From Christiangramia fulva (lineage in GTDB: Bacteria > Bacteroidota > Bacteroidia > Flavobacteriales > Flavobacteriaceae), in assembly GCF_003024155.1 (NCBI RefSeq), contig NZ_CP028136.1:2480001-2544000 (forward strand): a DNA stretch of 64,000 nt, written 5' to 3'. The notes beneath the pieces were generated by a model. That model saw only the letters and a list, made by a program, of their open reading frames with translations, had not been told where the DNA came from and did not search any database. Positions 27,170 through 35,712 of this stretch are shown here, piece after piece. The position numbers were made by a program, and so were the translations under genes. Each line of letters opens with the position of its first letter. The first letter of the stretch is position 1.

Positions 27170-27436
27170 ATGCCTAGTAAAAGATTATTGAAGAAAGACG
27201 TGAATTATGTAATGGGAGACATCATTGATGCTGCTTATATTCACCAAATGGCGAATCCTAAAGAGGATCCGGCTAAAAGTGAAGCTATCGTTGATGAGGC
27301 CATTAAAGATTTTGATGAATTGATCGCAAAGATCAATCGTCGTGATATTGAAAACAAAAAGAAGCATTTCAGCGAGATCAATAAAGAACTTCAGGAGAGA
27401 GCTTCAAAATTGGTTGAGAAATTGAATGCACTTTAA
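27170..27436 (+). CDS. Conserved small protein, function unknown
   Basis: 88 residues (MPSKRLLKKDVNYVMGDIIDAAYIHQMAN...), highly charged, predicted mostly helical with a coiled-coil-like C-terminal half (EINKELQERASKLVEKLNAL). It has no signal, membrane segment or metal motif. It looks like a small protein I associate with Flavobacteriia, but I know no function. It lies between prxQ and tRNA-Thr, 10 bases before the tRNA, so both may be on one transcript. Confidence 0.75.
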   Translation: MPSKRLLKKDVNYVMGDIIDAAYIHQMANPKEDPAKSEAIVDEAIKDFDELIAKINRRDIENKKKHFSEINKELQERASKLVEKLNAL

Positions 27437-27446
27437 TTAATACCGC

Positions 27447-27520
27447 GCCGGCATAGCTCAGTTGGCCAGAGCAGTTGATTTGTAATCATCAGGTCGTGGG
27501 TTCGAATCCCTCTGCCGGCT
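27447..27520 (+). tRNA. tRNA-Thr (anticodon TGT), second copy
   Basis: 74-nt cloverleaf: acceptor GCCGGCA/TGCCGGC, anticodon loop TTTGTAA (TGT). The anticodon stem GTTGA/TCATC has a T.T mismatch at 28-42, and the T stem GTGGG/CCCTC has the same T.T mismatch as the copy at 3252. CCA is not encoded. Confidence 0.94.
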
Positions 27521-27525
27521 CTTTT

Positions 27526-27548
27526 AACTCCCCATTTGGGGAGTTTTT
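27526..27548 (+). terminator. tRNA-Thr terminator, first copy
   Basis: AACTCCCC pairs with GGGGAGTT across the loop ATTT and is followed by TTTC. It sits six bases after the tRNA. Confidence 0.9.
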
Positions 27549-27640
27549 CTTTAAATATAGTGGGATGAGAAGTTTATCCTGAGCGTAAAAGCCTGCGCTG
27601 AGCAAGTCGAAGCGAATGGAATCCCTCTGCCGGCTCTTCT

Positions 27641-27663
27641 AACTCCCCATTTGGGGAGTTTTT
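27641..27663 (+). terminator. tRNA-Thr terminator, duplicated copy
   Basis: The same AACTCCCC/GGGGAGTT hairpin with T tract in the second repeat copy. It provides backup termination before the convergent mqo. Confidence 0.88.
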
Positions 27664-27722
27664 CTTTAAATATAGTGGGATGAGAAAGTCCGCTCTGAGT
27701 ATTAGCAGGAAATTATAATATT

Positions 27723-29216
27723 TTAATGCCTCGCTTCGAGTTTTAATGCTTCTGAACATTTCGCCTGTACTTTTTTAAAACCGCTCTCATCATCACGTAC
27801 ATCTTTATTCCAGAAAGGGATCATCTGGTCTAGTTTTCTTTGATAAGCGGGCGTTTCCATTTTTTCCGGAAAAGCTATCTTAAGGACATTAAGCATTATA
27901 TGTACCGCGGTTGAAGCCCCCGGTGAAGCTCCGAGTAAAGCGGTTATTTTTCCGTCTTTGCTATGTACCACATCAGTACCAAACTCAAGAATTCCACCCT
28001 GTTCTTGATCACGTTTGATTATTTGTACCCGTTGGCCGGCGATTTTAAGTTCCCAGTCTTCAGGTTTGGCGTTCTTTACAAATTCCTGAAGATCGTTCAT
28101 CCGGTCTTCATGATCCATTTGAACCTGTTCTATTAAATATTTGGTAAGCGGGAGGTTGTGCCAGAAAACTCCCCACATGGAAGGAATATTATCGAAACGT
28201 ATCGATTTTGGAAGATCCATTTTTGAGCCTTCTTTTAAGAATTTTGTACTGAAACCTGCAAAAGGGCCGAATAACAGCTCCTTTTTTCCATCAATATACC
28301 TGGCATCTAAATGAGGCACACTCATTGGCGGAGCATCAACTCCGGCCTTGCTGTACACTTTTGCATCATGTTGCTCCACAATATTTCTATTCTTACAAAA
28401 AAGCCATTGCCCGCTAACCGGAAATCCGCCGTAACCTTCTTTTTCTTCGATTTCCACTTTTTGAAGAAGTGGTAGCGCACCACCACCGGCTCCAATGAAA
28501 ATATGTTGTGAGTCATAATAGAATTTCTCTTTGGTTTCCAGATTTTCTACAATCGCCGACCAGTCTTCGGGCCCATCTGGATCAATATCTTTCACTTCAT
28601 GTTTTCTCATCACGAGCACGTCAAACTCCTCTTCAAGGATATTGAAATATTGTTCAGTAAGAGCACCGAAATCCACGCTTGTTCCCAGTTCCATTCGCGT
28701 AGCCGCCATTACTTCGTCATCGCTGCGGTCTCTCATGATAAGCGGAAACCATTTGCGAAGCGTATCATGATCTTCAGCATACTTCATAGTCTCAAACATA
28801 AAATGAGAGCTCATGGCTTCATATCGTTTTTTGAGAAACTCAGAGTTATCTTTTCCCCGCACCCAGGCATGGTGAGGAACGGAATGGATAAAAGAATGGG
28901 GATCTTTAATTAAGCCCTGATTTACAAGAAATGACCAGAATTGTTTCGAGCGCTCAAATTGCTGGAATACATTAATTGCTTTTGAAATATCTACAGAACC
29001 ATCATCCTGCAGGGGAGTATAATTTAATTCACAAAAAGCCGAATGTCCCGTGCCGGCATTGTTCCAGGCTTTTGTGCTTTCCTGGGAAACCTTTTCCAGC
29101 CTTTCAAAAATGATGATCTTTTTATCGGGATCAATGATTTTAAGCATTAAAGCAAGAGTTGCGCTCATAATTCCCCCGCCCGCGCAGATAAGGTCATATT
29201 CCTTATTGATTTTCAT
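27723..29216 (-). CDS. mqo: Malate:quinone oxidoreductase
   Basis: 497 residues from MKINKEYDLICAGGG; an earlier ATG at 29234 would add six residues before the FAD motif. The N-terminal Rossmann motif AGGGIMSATLALMLK binds FAD, and VSQESTKAWNNAGTGHSAFCELNY is typical of Mqo. Mqo is a membrane-associated flavoprotein that oxidises malate to oxaloacetate and reduces quinone, bypassing NAD-dependent malate dehydrogenase. It is a single gene, convergent with tRNA-Thr. Confidence 0.96.
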   Translation of the reverse strand: MKINKEYDLICAGGGIMSATLALMLKIIDPDKKIIIFERLEKVSQESTKAWNNAGTGHSAFCELNYTPLQDDGSVDISKAINVFQQFERSKQFWSFLVNQGLIKDPHSFIHSVPHHAWVRGKDNSEFLKKRYEAMSSHFMFETMKYAEDHDTLRKWFPLIMRDRSDDEVMAATRMELGTSVDFGALTEQYFNILEEEFDVLVMRKHEVKDIDPDGPEDWSAIVENLETKEKFYYDSQHIFIGAGGGALPLLQKVEIEEKEGYGGFPVSGQWLFCKNRNIVEQHDAKVYSKAGVDAPPMSVPHLDARYIDGKKELLFGPFAGFSTKFLKEGSKMDLPKSIRFDNIPSMWGVFWHNLPLTKYLIEQVQMDHEDRMNDLQEFVKNAKPEDWELKIAGQRVQIIKRDQEQGGILEFGTDVVHSKDGKITALLGASPGASTAVHIMLNVLKIAFPEKMETPAYQRKLDQMIPFWNKDVRDDESGFKKVQAKCSEALKLEARH

Positions 29217-29426
29217 AAAATGGCTTTTTCTCAAAGTTAAGAATTATGTCAGCCAATTGACCTTAAAGGAATATTAAGACCTGAAGAAGAGAAAATCTAA
29301 AAAAGGAAATATTTTTTCCGATTGGACCTTTCTTTCGGAAGAAAAATTTCGATTAACCTTTAAGTGAAAGGAATTCAGAAGGCGATTTTGATTAGCTTAG
29401 AAAGTTTTCCGAAGAATATGCAAAAT

Positions 29427-30176
29427 TTAAGAATTATCTTCTACCGGCTCTTCTTTTATATTTTCTTCCTGTTTTTCCTCTTTCCTGCGTTCTTTTAGAA
29501 AATCTTTTAGCTGTTTGCCGTACTGAGATTTTTTAACTTTAGGTTCAAGAGAGGAATAAATGGTATCCAGATATTTAATATTTGCGTCAAAAACCTCTGA
29601 AAGCGCCAGGTAAGGCGCGATTTCAAGGTCTTTGTTATTAATGGCGAAATTGACGGTATAAAGATATTTTCTTCTAAGAAGGCTGTTATATTTTTTATCA
29701 ATTTCGAGCAATTTTTCTTCGTCATTTTCTTTCTGAGCCTCAAAATTAGCTTTTATTAGGTCAAGATTCTGATCATTGAATTGGCTCATCATCTTGTGAT
29801 ATTCCTCAAGCTTTACCTGATTTTTAGAACCTTTTATCTCTGCGTCAGTTTCAAAATGCTTTAATGTGGTATTGATAGTAATCGTTCCCTTTTCGGCAAA
29901 AAATTCCAGCCTGTCATCATATTGGCTATTGTCAACTTTGTCTAGATACAGGTACATGATTCGCGGACTTTCCAAATCGGTCGTTAATGTAAAGGTGGGA
30001 TCTCCATTGACTTTTACAGAATCTACATTTACTATAATTGTATCGTCAATTTTTTGAAGATATAAGGTTCCTTTTTTCAATCCTTTCACTTCGCCGTTCA
30101 CCACGAGATCACCTGTCTTTTCAGAACATGAAGAAAAGGCAACCAGGATAATAAAGAGAATAGCAAGTTTTTTCAT
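29427..30176 (-). CDS. DUF4369 lipoprotein
   Basis: 249 residues starting MKKLAILFIILVAFSSC, a lipoprotein signal with the lipobox Cys about residue 17. The region about 20-115 (GEVKGLKKGTLYLQKIDDTIIVNVDSVKV...FAEKGTITI) fits the DUF4369 domain, often found before thioredoxin domains in Bacteroidetes. No thioredoxin domain follows here. Instead there is a helical part and a very charged tail (KERRKEEKQEENIKEEPVEDNS). It is likely anchored to the envelope; function is unknown. Confidence 0.82.
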   Translation of the reverse strand: MKKLAILFIILVAFSSCSEKTGDLVVNGEVKGLKKGTLYLQKIDDTIIVNVDSVKVNGDPTFTLTTDLESPRIMYLYLDKVDNSQYDDRLEFFAEKGTITINTTLKHFETDAEIKGSKNQVKLEEYHKMMSQFNDQNLDLIKANFEAQKENDEEKLLEIDKKYNSLLRRKYLYTVNFAINNKDLEIAPYLALSEVFDANIKYLDTIYSSLEPKVKKSQYGKQLKDFLKERRKEEKQEENIKEEPVEDNS

Positions 30177-30230
30177 TTTATAATTCAAATTTTAGGAGGG
30201 CAAATATCTTATATTTTTCGGTTTTTTATA

Positions 30231-31496
30231 CTAACTGGCGGCGGCAATTTGCATCAAAATAGTACATAAAATTGCTCCATATGTACCTACTACATATCCA
30301 AATACTGCGAGTAATACACCAACGGTGGCAAGAGACGGATGAAAAGCAGCAGCCACAACAGGAGCAGAGGCGGCACCACCAATATTTGCCTGGCTTCCCA
30401 CCGCCATGAAAAAGTAGGGTGCTTTGATAAGTTTGGCAGTGATGATAAGGACACTTACATGAATGAGAATCCATACGAGACCGATCCCAATCAACCCTGG
30501 ATTAGCAAAAACCATACTCAAATCCATTTTCATACCTATGGTGGCAACAAGAATATAAATAAAAATGCTTCCCAGTTTACTGGCTCCCGCACCTTCATAA
30601 GATTTGAATCTGGTAAACGAAAGCATAATCCCGATCGCAGTGGCTATGGTTATCATCCAGAAGAATTGGGAAGAGAACGAGGAAAGCGCACTTTTGCTGT
30701 CACTGAAAACTTCAAAATTCTTCAATAGAAAAGCCGAAATCTCATCAGCTCCCCAATGAGCAATTCCCACAGCACCAAAAGCGAGGGCAAGAATTATCAT
30801 AAAATCTGGCAAGGAGGGAATTCTTTTTACACTTTCGCTATAACTGCTTACTTTAACTTTCAATTCTTCAATAGCCGAATTATCGGCTTTGAGCCAGCGA
30901 TCGATGGATTCATTCTTACCAATTCCCATCAGTAAGACAGCCATCCAGAGATTAGCCACCACAATATCAACAAGGACCATCCCTCCGTAAAGATCGGGGT
31001 TGTACTCATAGATCTCCAGCATCGCCGCCTGATTGGCACCGCCGCCAATCCAGCTGCCGGCAATAGTGGAAAGACCGCGCCAAATGGCATCTGGGCCAAC
31101 TCCACCCACGGTTTCGGGAGAGATCGCCGAAATTATCAATATCGCCAGCGGACCTCCAAGAATAATTCCTAAAGTTCCTGCAAAAAACATAATGAGAGCT
31201 TTCGGGCCTAAATTGAAAATCGCTTTAAGGTCGATGCTAAGGGTCATTAAAACCAGGGCTGCCGGTAATAAAAAACGGCTGGCCATAAAATATAAGCCGG
31301 AAACCTGATCGTCAATTAGGCCAAGTGAACTGAAAATGGAAGGAATTAAATAGCACATTAGCAGTGCAGGGACTACCGAGTAGAATTTTTTCCAGAAACC
31401 TTCTTTTTGCGAGGACGTATAAAAAACAAAACCAAGAGCGATCATCAGTAAACCTAAAACGATCGCATCATTGGTGAAAACAGGAGTATTTTCCAT
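30231..31496 (-). CDS. DUF819 family membrane protein
   Basis: 421 residues with about eleven membrane segments. Family features include FLLPAALVLMTLSIDLKAIFNLGPKA, STIAGSWIGGGANQAAM and VGSQANIGGAASAPVVAAAF, repeated glycine-rich half-motifs that suggest an internally duplicated transporter-like fold. The family (YjcL-like) has no proven substrate to my knowledge. It is a single gene with a 54-base gap to the DUF4369 gene start. Confidence 0.88.
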   Translation of the reverse strand: MENTPVFTNDAIVLGLLMIALGFVFYTSSQKEGFWKKFYSVVPALLMCYLIPSIFSSLGLIDDQVSGLYFMASRFLLPAALVLMTLSIDLKAIFNLGPKALIMFFAGTLGIILGGPLAILIISAISPETVGGVGPDAIWRGLSTIAGSWIGGGANQAAMLEIYEYNPDLYGGMVLVDIVVANLWMAVLLMGIGKNESIDRWLKADNSAIEELKVKVSSYSESVKRIPSLPDFMIILALAFGAVGIAHWGADEISAFLLKNFEVFSDSKSALSSFSSQFFWMITIATAIGIMLSFTRFKSYEGAGASKLGSIFIYILVATIGMKMDLSMVFANPGLIGIGLVWILIHVSVLIITAKLIKAPYFFMAVGSQANIGGAASAPVVAAAFHPSLATVGVLLAVFGYVVGTYGAILCTILMQIAAAS

Positions 31497-31551
31497 AAAA
31501 TTTCAGTTGGCCGGCAAAATACAATTTTTATTCAATTTCTCCGGTGGGAAT

Positions 31552-32352
31552 CTATAACCTGAACAACTCTACAATACTTTTTGCCACTCCGTCTTCCTTT
31601 CCTGAATGAGTAACCATATGCGCAACTTCCAGCACTTCGGGTTTGGCATTTCCCACGGCAATTCCCATGCCCACGCCACGAAGCATATCAATATCATTAT
31701 AATTGTCGCCAAATGCCAGACACTGCGACATTGGTATTTGGTAATGATTTTTAAGCAAATGTTCAACGGCGGTCAATTTTGAAATACTTTTTGGAGCAAT
31801 TTCTATGTATGTTGGTTTGGAGCGGTATAAATGAAGTTCTTCGGGAAATTTATCCTCCAGAAAATTCCATATAGTATTGATCTTTTCTTCCTCTCCCATG
31901 ACCATGATCTTATGCGCACCTTTAGATTCGTTTTTCCATTTTTCAATGACCTCAGAATTACTTTTTATCTCCGGTTGAACTTTGGTATTACTGATTTCCC
32001 GGCGAGTCCAGAAATCAACACGAGGCGCATACCATTCATCATGATGAAAAAGGCTGAGGTGAAGGTCATTTTGATTGAAATCATGTAAATTTTGAAGGAT
32101 TTCCAGCGGAATTTCAGTTGAACTTACCACTTTTCCATTAACAAGAATGAGGCCGCCATTGTAACTGATGAGCGGCAAACCACCGATTCCCATTTTATTC
32201 TGAAGATGCCGCATGGCAGCGGGCATTCTTGAAGAGATGAGGATAAACGGAACATCATTTAATTGTTTTACTGTTTGAATGGTAAATTCTGAAACTTCAC
32301 GATCGGCATTCAATAAAGTGCCGTCAATATCAGAAAATATGATCTTGAACAT
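31552..32352 (-). CDS. Cof-type HAD-superfamily phosphatase
   Basis: 266 residues. HAD motif I is FSDIDGTLLNADRE near the N-terminus, motif II ILISSRMP, motif IV CLAFGDNYNDIDML, with the type IIB cap in between. Cof-type enzymes dephosphorylate sugar phosphates, pyridoxal phosphate or FMN-like compounds; the substrate here is unknown. It is the last gene of the five-gene cluster from 34800 to 31552, and its ATG overlaps the preceding stop (TAATG). Confidence 0.92.
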   Translation of the reverse strand: MFKIIFSDIDGTLLNADREVSEFTIQTVKQLNDVPFILISSRMPAAMRHLQNKMGIGGLPLISYNGGLILVNGKVVSSTEIPLEILQNLHDFNQNDLHLSLFHHDEWYAPRVDFWTRREISNTKVQPEIKSNSEVIEKWKNESKGAHKIMVMGEEEKINTIWNFLEDKFPEELHLYRSKPTYIEIAPKSISKLTAVEHLLKNHYQIPMSQCLAFGDNYNDIDMLRGVGMGIAVGNAKPEVLEVAHMVTHSGKEDGVAKSIVELFRL

Positions 32353-32522
32353 TATTCTTCTTTTTTTCTTGATTTTGGATGGCGGTTAGCCTCTTTCAAA
32401 CTTTTGTTAAGCATCCACTCGATTTGCCCGTTGGTACTGCGAAATTCATCGGCAGCCCATTTTTCAATAGCCTTAAGCATATCTTCTTCTACCCGCAAAG
32501 CGAATGCTTTCTTTTTGCCCAT
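32352..32522 (-). CDS. Small Arc-like ribbon-helix-helix protein
   Basis: 56 residues (MGKKKAFALRVEEDMLKAIE, then KWAADEFRSTNGQIEWMLNK). The pattern beta strand (KKAFALRV), helix (EEDMLKAIEKWAADEF) and helix (TNGQIEWMLNKSLKEA) is that of Arc/MetJ ribbon-helix-helix DNA-binding proteins, with a basic tail. It overlaps the HAD start by one base and begins one base before the hydrolase stop, so it is part of the operon. It may regulate the operon or another locus. No toxin partner of known type is next to it. Confidence 0.85.
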   Translation of the reverse strand: MGKKKAFALRVEEDMLKAIEKWAADEFRSTNGQIEWMLNKSLKEANRHPKSRKKEE

Positions 32523-32523
32523 G

Positions 32524-33462
32524 TTATTTCAGGTCTTTTATAAATTTAGTGAGTGCAGGAATCAATTCCGGATGCAGAGGTCGTGAGGGCTCATTATAGG
32601 TTTTAGTATTGACCAGCATATCATCACTATCCACTTTTCTAAAAATGTGGTTCATGCGATCTATTAGAATCAATTCTGCATCTGGTTTTCCTTTTTTGAG
32701 CATTTCTGCTTCTTTGGTATCTACCTGGACATCTGTCGTGCCATTAATAATAAGAACAGGGATATTCAGTTTTGCAATTTCTTCAGCAGGATCGTATTTG
32801 ATCCAGCTCAGCATATAGGGTTGAACACTTTCTCTGAATATTGACTGAAGCATAGGTGCGTAATTGCTCGTTTGACCTTCTTTCTTCATTTCATCAAAGG
32901 CTGCGCGGGCATTTTCTGCTAATTTTGGTGCCTGTTTAGCCAGTTGTTCCACAATAATATTATCAAAAGGTTCTCCGGCTCCGGCCAGTGAAATAAACGC
33001 GTCTGCACGAGCTTTGGCTGCCAGCATTCCAATTAAAGAGCCTTCGCTATGACCGGCAACGATGATATTTTTAAACTGATCACTATTTTTGAAATAGGTA
33101 ATAATATCTTCAACATCTTTTACAAAATCCTCAAACCGAAGGTCTTTTTCCTTGATTCCATATTTGTCCATTTTAAAGATGCGTTTATCAAAACGATAGG
33201 AAGCGATCCCGTTTTCGGCCAATTCATGTGCTATTTTCTTAATTCCGTCGTTTTTGGCCATAGGAGAATTGCCATTCCTGTCAGTAGGACCTGATCCCTG
33301 AACAAAGATGACCAGGTCTTGGGCTTTATTTCCTGTCGGAAGGGTAAGCGTCCCTTCGGTGAAATTGTTAATAGCGATCTCTTTTTCTGTAAACGTGCTA
33401 TCCTGAGCTTTTAAACTGAAGGTGAATAGCATAATAAGAAATCCGGTGAGTATTTTCTTCAT
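32524..33462 (-). CDS. Secreted alpha/beta hydrolase
   Basis: 312 residues with a signal peptide (MKKILTGFLIMLFTFSLKAQ). The nucleophile elbow is GHSEGSL. The rest of the triad is likely the Asp in INGTTDVQVD and the His in DRMNHIF. The oxyanion segment FVQGSGPTDRNGNS resembles acyl-aminoacyl-peptidase or dienelactone-hydrolase-like periplasmic hydrolases. Ester or peptide substrates are possible. It overlaps the upstream membrane protein gene by 4 bases (ATGA). Confidence 0.9.
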   Translation of the reverse strand: MKKILTGFLIMLFTFSLKAQDSTFTEKEIAINNFTEGTLTLPTGNKAQDLVIFVQGSGPTDRNGNSPMAKNDGIKKIAHELAENGIASYRFDKRIFKMDKYGIKEKDLRFEDFVKDVEDIITYFKNSDQFKNIIVAGHSEGSLIGMLAAKARADAFISLAGAGEPFDNIIVEQLAKQAPKLAENARAAFDEMKKEGQTSNYAPMLQSIFRESVQPYMLSWIKYDPAEEIAKLNIPVLIINGTTDVQVDTKEAEMLKKGKPDAELILIDRMNHIFRKVDSDDMLVNTKTYNEPSRPLHPELIPALTKFIKDLK

Positions 33463-33938
33463 ATTTCCTCTTTTTTATAGGTGTAGTAAGTGATAACATT
33501 CTTTGCGTCGAGCGGTTTTTGGGTTCCTATCAGAAATTTTCTCTGATCTTTCGTAATAATCTGGATTCCCTGGTTACCCCCAATAGTATAAGCCTTTTTC
33601 TTCTTCGCGATCCGCAGGCCTCTTCCGCCAAATTCCCGTTGAGAATATTTTCTCAGGTAACATTTCTCAATATCGTTCCAGGAAAATCGTTTTTTTGAAA
33701 AAGTAAAAGGACTGAATCTGGTTACAATTCCATAATTATCGATCCGGGTGTGTAATCTCATACTAAGTAACAACCAAAAAACCAGGATGATCATTATTAG
33801 TGGAAAGAGCATGGAAATTTTTGCCTGAGGGTCATTTCCTGAAAAAAGAAAAGCCAGGAGAATTCCCCCGATGAGCGCCACCAACATGGTAAACAGCCAC
33901 CACTTTTTAAACCTTTGCTCTTCTACAAAAACTCTCAT
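33459..33938 (-). CDS. Membrane protein with two N-terminal helices, PH-like C-terminal part
   Basis: 159 residues. Two hydrophobic segments at about 14-33 and 43-60 are followed by a soluble beta-rich part (TRIDNYGIVTRFSPFTFSKK, RFSWNDIEKCYLRKY, QGIQIITKDQRKFLIGTQKP) that resembles a bacterial PH-like domain. No catalytic motif is seen. It starts one base after the SPFH gene and overlaps the hydrolase gene by 4 bases, so it is translationally coupled to both. It could be a membrane partner of the SPFH protein. Confidence 0.75.
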   Translation of the reverse strand: MRVFVEEQRFKKWWLFTMLVALIGGILLAFLFSGNDPQAKISMLFPLIMIILVFWLLLSMRLHTRIDNYGIVTRFSPFTFSKKRFSWNDIEKCYLRKYSQREFGGRGLRIAKKKKAYTIGGNQGIQIITKDQRKFLIGTQKPLDAKNVITYYTYKKEEI

Positions 33939-33939
33939 C

Positions 33940-34800
33940 TTAATGATTTAAAGTCCCGGCATTAACTATAGGAGAGGCGTCTTTATCGCCACACAGGACA
34001 ACCATCAAATTTGAAACCATGGCTGCGCGGCTTTCGCCATCCAGATCAACAATTTCTTTTTTACTCAGTTCGTTCAGGGCCATTTCAACCATGCTCACGG
34101 CTCCTTCCACAATTTTATGCCTTGCAGCAACAATGGCGGTTGCCTGTTGCCTTTTCAACATGGCACTGGCAATCTCATTGGCATAGGCGAGATAGCCGAT
34201 CCTGGCCTCAAGGACTTCAATACCTGCGATGTCAAGGCGTTCTTCCAACTCTTTTTCCAGCGCATCACTCACTTCATTTACGCTTGATCTAAGGGTAATT
34301 TCCTCTTCCAGGCCTTCATCTGCAAAATTATCATAAGGATACATACTGGCAAGTTTTCTAACCGCGGCATCGGTTTGTACCACCACGAAATTCTCAAAAA
34401 TATCCACATCAAAAGAAGCTTTATAGGTATCCTGCACTCGCCAGACCAGGATAGTACTGATCATCACCGGATTCCCCAGTTTATCGTTCACCTTTAGCCT
34501 TTCGCTGTCGAAATTTCGTGCTCGCAGAGAAATTTTGTTTTTTGAGAATAGAGGATTTACCCAGAATAGACCGTTCTGTTTTACGGTTCCCTTGTAATCC
34601 CCAAATAATAAAAGTACTCTTGATTCATTCGGATTGACCAGGATAAATCCCGGCAGAATGAAAATTGCGATAACAAAAGCCGCTATCCACCACGAGTTTT
34701 TTGTTAGGATGATCCCGGCAATACTTCCGAAGAAGAGTATTAAAAAAACGAAAAGCATAAAATAGCCATTCGAAGGTTTTAGAAGTTTTTCCTGTGACAT
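33940..34800 (-). CDS. SPFH/Band 7 domain protein
   Basis: 286 residues. Two close hydrophobic segments at about 12-50 are followed by the SPFH domain (VNPNESRVLLLFGDYKGTVKQNG, then VNDKLGNPVMISTILVWRVQD and DAAVRKLASMYPYDNFAD) and a helical region (LEKELEERLDIAGIEVLEARIGYLAY, with AMLKRQQATAIVAAR). SPFH proteins form membrane-microdomain scaffolds and often partner with proteases or small membrane proteins. It is the first gene of the operon ending at 31552. Confidence 0.9.
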   Translation of the reverse strand: MSQEKLLKPSNGYFMLFVFLILFFGSIAGIILTKNSWWIAAFVIAIFILPGFILVNPNESRVLLLFGDYKGTVKQNGLFWVNPLFSKNKISLRARNFDSERLKVNDKLGNPVMISTILVWRVQDTYKASFDVDIFENFVVVQTDAAVRKLASMYPYDNFADEGLEEEITLRSSVNEVSDALEKELEERLDIAGIEVLEARIGYLAYANEIASAMLKRQQATAIVAARHKIVEGAVSMVEMALNELSKKEIVDLDGESRAAMVSNLMVVLCGDKDASPIVNAGTLNH

Positions 34801-34897
34801 GATTGAAAAGATTAGTTGATATTAAAATGATATCATAAAAATATTATATTAAATTTTATCCTGCTACATTATTAACATTTATTTGTGCAGACTTGGT

Positions 34898-34905
34898 TAT
34901 ATTTG
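34898..34905 (+). promoter_or_regulatory. -7 element of the nuclease gene
   Basis: TATATTTG matches TAnnTTTG, 15 bases before the start at 34921. No good -33 box at normal spacing was found. Confidence 0.5.
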
Positions 34906-34920
34906 CCGAAAATTAAAATA

Positions 34921-35712
34921 ATGGGAATGAAAAAGGTGATCTTATCCATATTAATGATTCTTGCGGTTATTAATTCCGGCCATTCAGCCGAAAATGACTG
35001 GGGAAAAACCGGTCATCGTGCAGTTGGGGAAATAGCAGAGGAGCATCTTACCAAAAAAGCCAAAAAGGCAGTGGAAGATCTTCTTAACGGACATGGACTT
35101 GCTTATGTGGCCAATTATGCCGATGATATTAAAAGCGATCCTGAATACCGGGAATACAGCCCCTGGCATTATGTAAATATGGCGCCGGACCAGGCAGAAT
35201 ATGATAAATCTCTTGCCAGCGAAGAGGGTGACCTTGTTCAGGCGATAAGGAAATGTATTGAAGTTCTTAAATCTAAAAAAGCTACCAAAGAGCAAAAGCA
35301 GTTTTATTTGAAGATGTTGGTCCATTTTATGGGCGACCTTCATCAGCCTTTACACGTAGGTCATGCTTCAGATAAAGGAGGAAACGATATCCAGCTCCAG
35401 TGGTTCAACCACGGGACCAATTTACACAGGCTATGGGACAGTGAAATGATCGATTTTTACCAGATGAGCTATACCGAACTTGCTGAAAATGCCGATGTAC
35501 TTTCTAAAGCACAGGTAAAAGCTATACAAAAAGGCAGTTTGCTTGATTGGGTATATGAATCCCGAAAGCTTGCTGAAGATGTATATAATAGCGTGGAAAC
35601 TGGAGATCATGTAGGCTATAAATATATGTATGAGTATATGCCCGTTGTCTTGAAGCAACTTCAAAAAGGGGGAATCCGCCTGGCAGAAGTACTAAATGAG
35701 ATTTATTCTTAG
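34921..35712 (+). CDS. Secreted S1/P1-type nuclease
   Basis: 263 residues starting MGMKKVILSILMILAVINSG, with signal cleavage near HSAEN, leaving a mature N-terminus close to the zinc-binding Trp-Gly (DWGKTGHRAVGEIAE). Other trinuclear zinc ligands fit NYADDIKSD, SPWHYVNM, HFMGDLHQPLHVGHASDKGG and NLHRLWDSEM. These enzymes cut single-stranded DNA and RNA, and here would act in the periplasm or outside the cell, for phosphate or nucleotide salvage. The stop codon overlaps the convergent AlkB-like stop by two bases. Confidence 0.93.
   Translation: MGMKKVILSILMILAVINSGHSAENDWGKTGHRAVGEIAEEHLTKKAKKAVEDLLNGHGLAYVANYADDIKSDPEYREYSPWHYVNMAPDQAEYDKSLASEEGDLVQAIRKCIEVLKSKKATKEQKQFYLKMLVHFMGDLHQPLHVGHASDKGGNDIQLQWFNHGTNLHRLWDSEMIDFYQMSYTELAENADVLSKAQVKAIQKGSLLDWVYESRKLAEDVYNSVETGDHVGYKYMYEYMPVVLKQLQKGGIRLAEVLNEIYS

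Larger units (their letters stand above)
27505..27687 (+). repeat. Direct repeat carrying the tRNA-Thr tail and terminator
   Basis: A 115-bp unit starting at 27505 (AATCCCTCTGCCGGCTC, the tRNA 3' tail) is followed at 27620 by a second copy that matches up to about 27687. Both copies contain the terminator hairpin. The first also holds GGGATGAGAAGTTTATCCTG and a hairpin CGCT, GAGCAAGTCGA, AGCG. GGGAT can pair with the ATCCC opening the next tail. Confidence 0.93.

Noticed and set aside
29235..29426. Possible small RNA or gene between mqo and the DUF4369 gene
   Set aside because: No open frame, clear promoter or hairpin was seen in this AT-rich gap.
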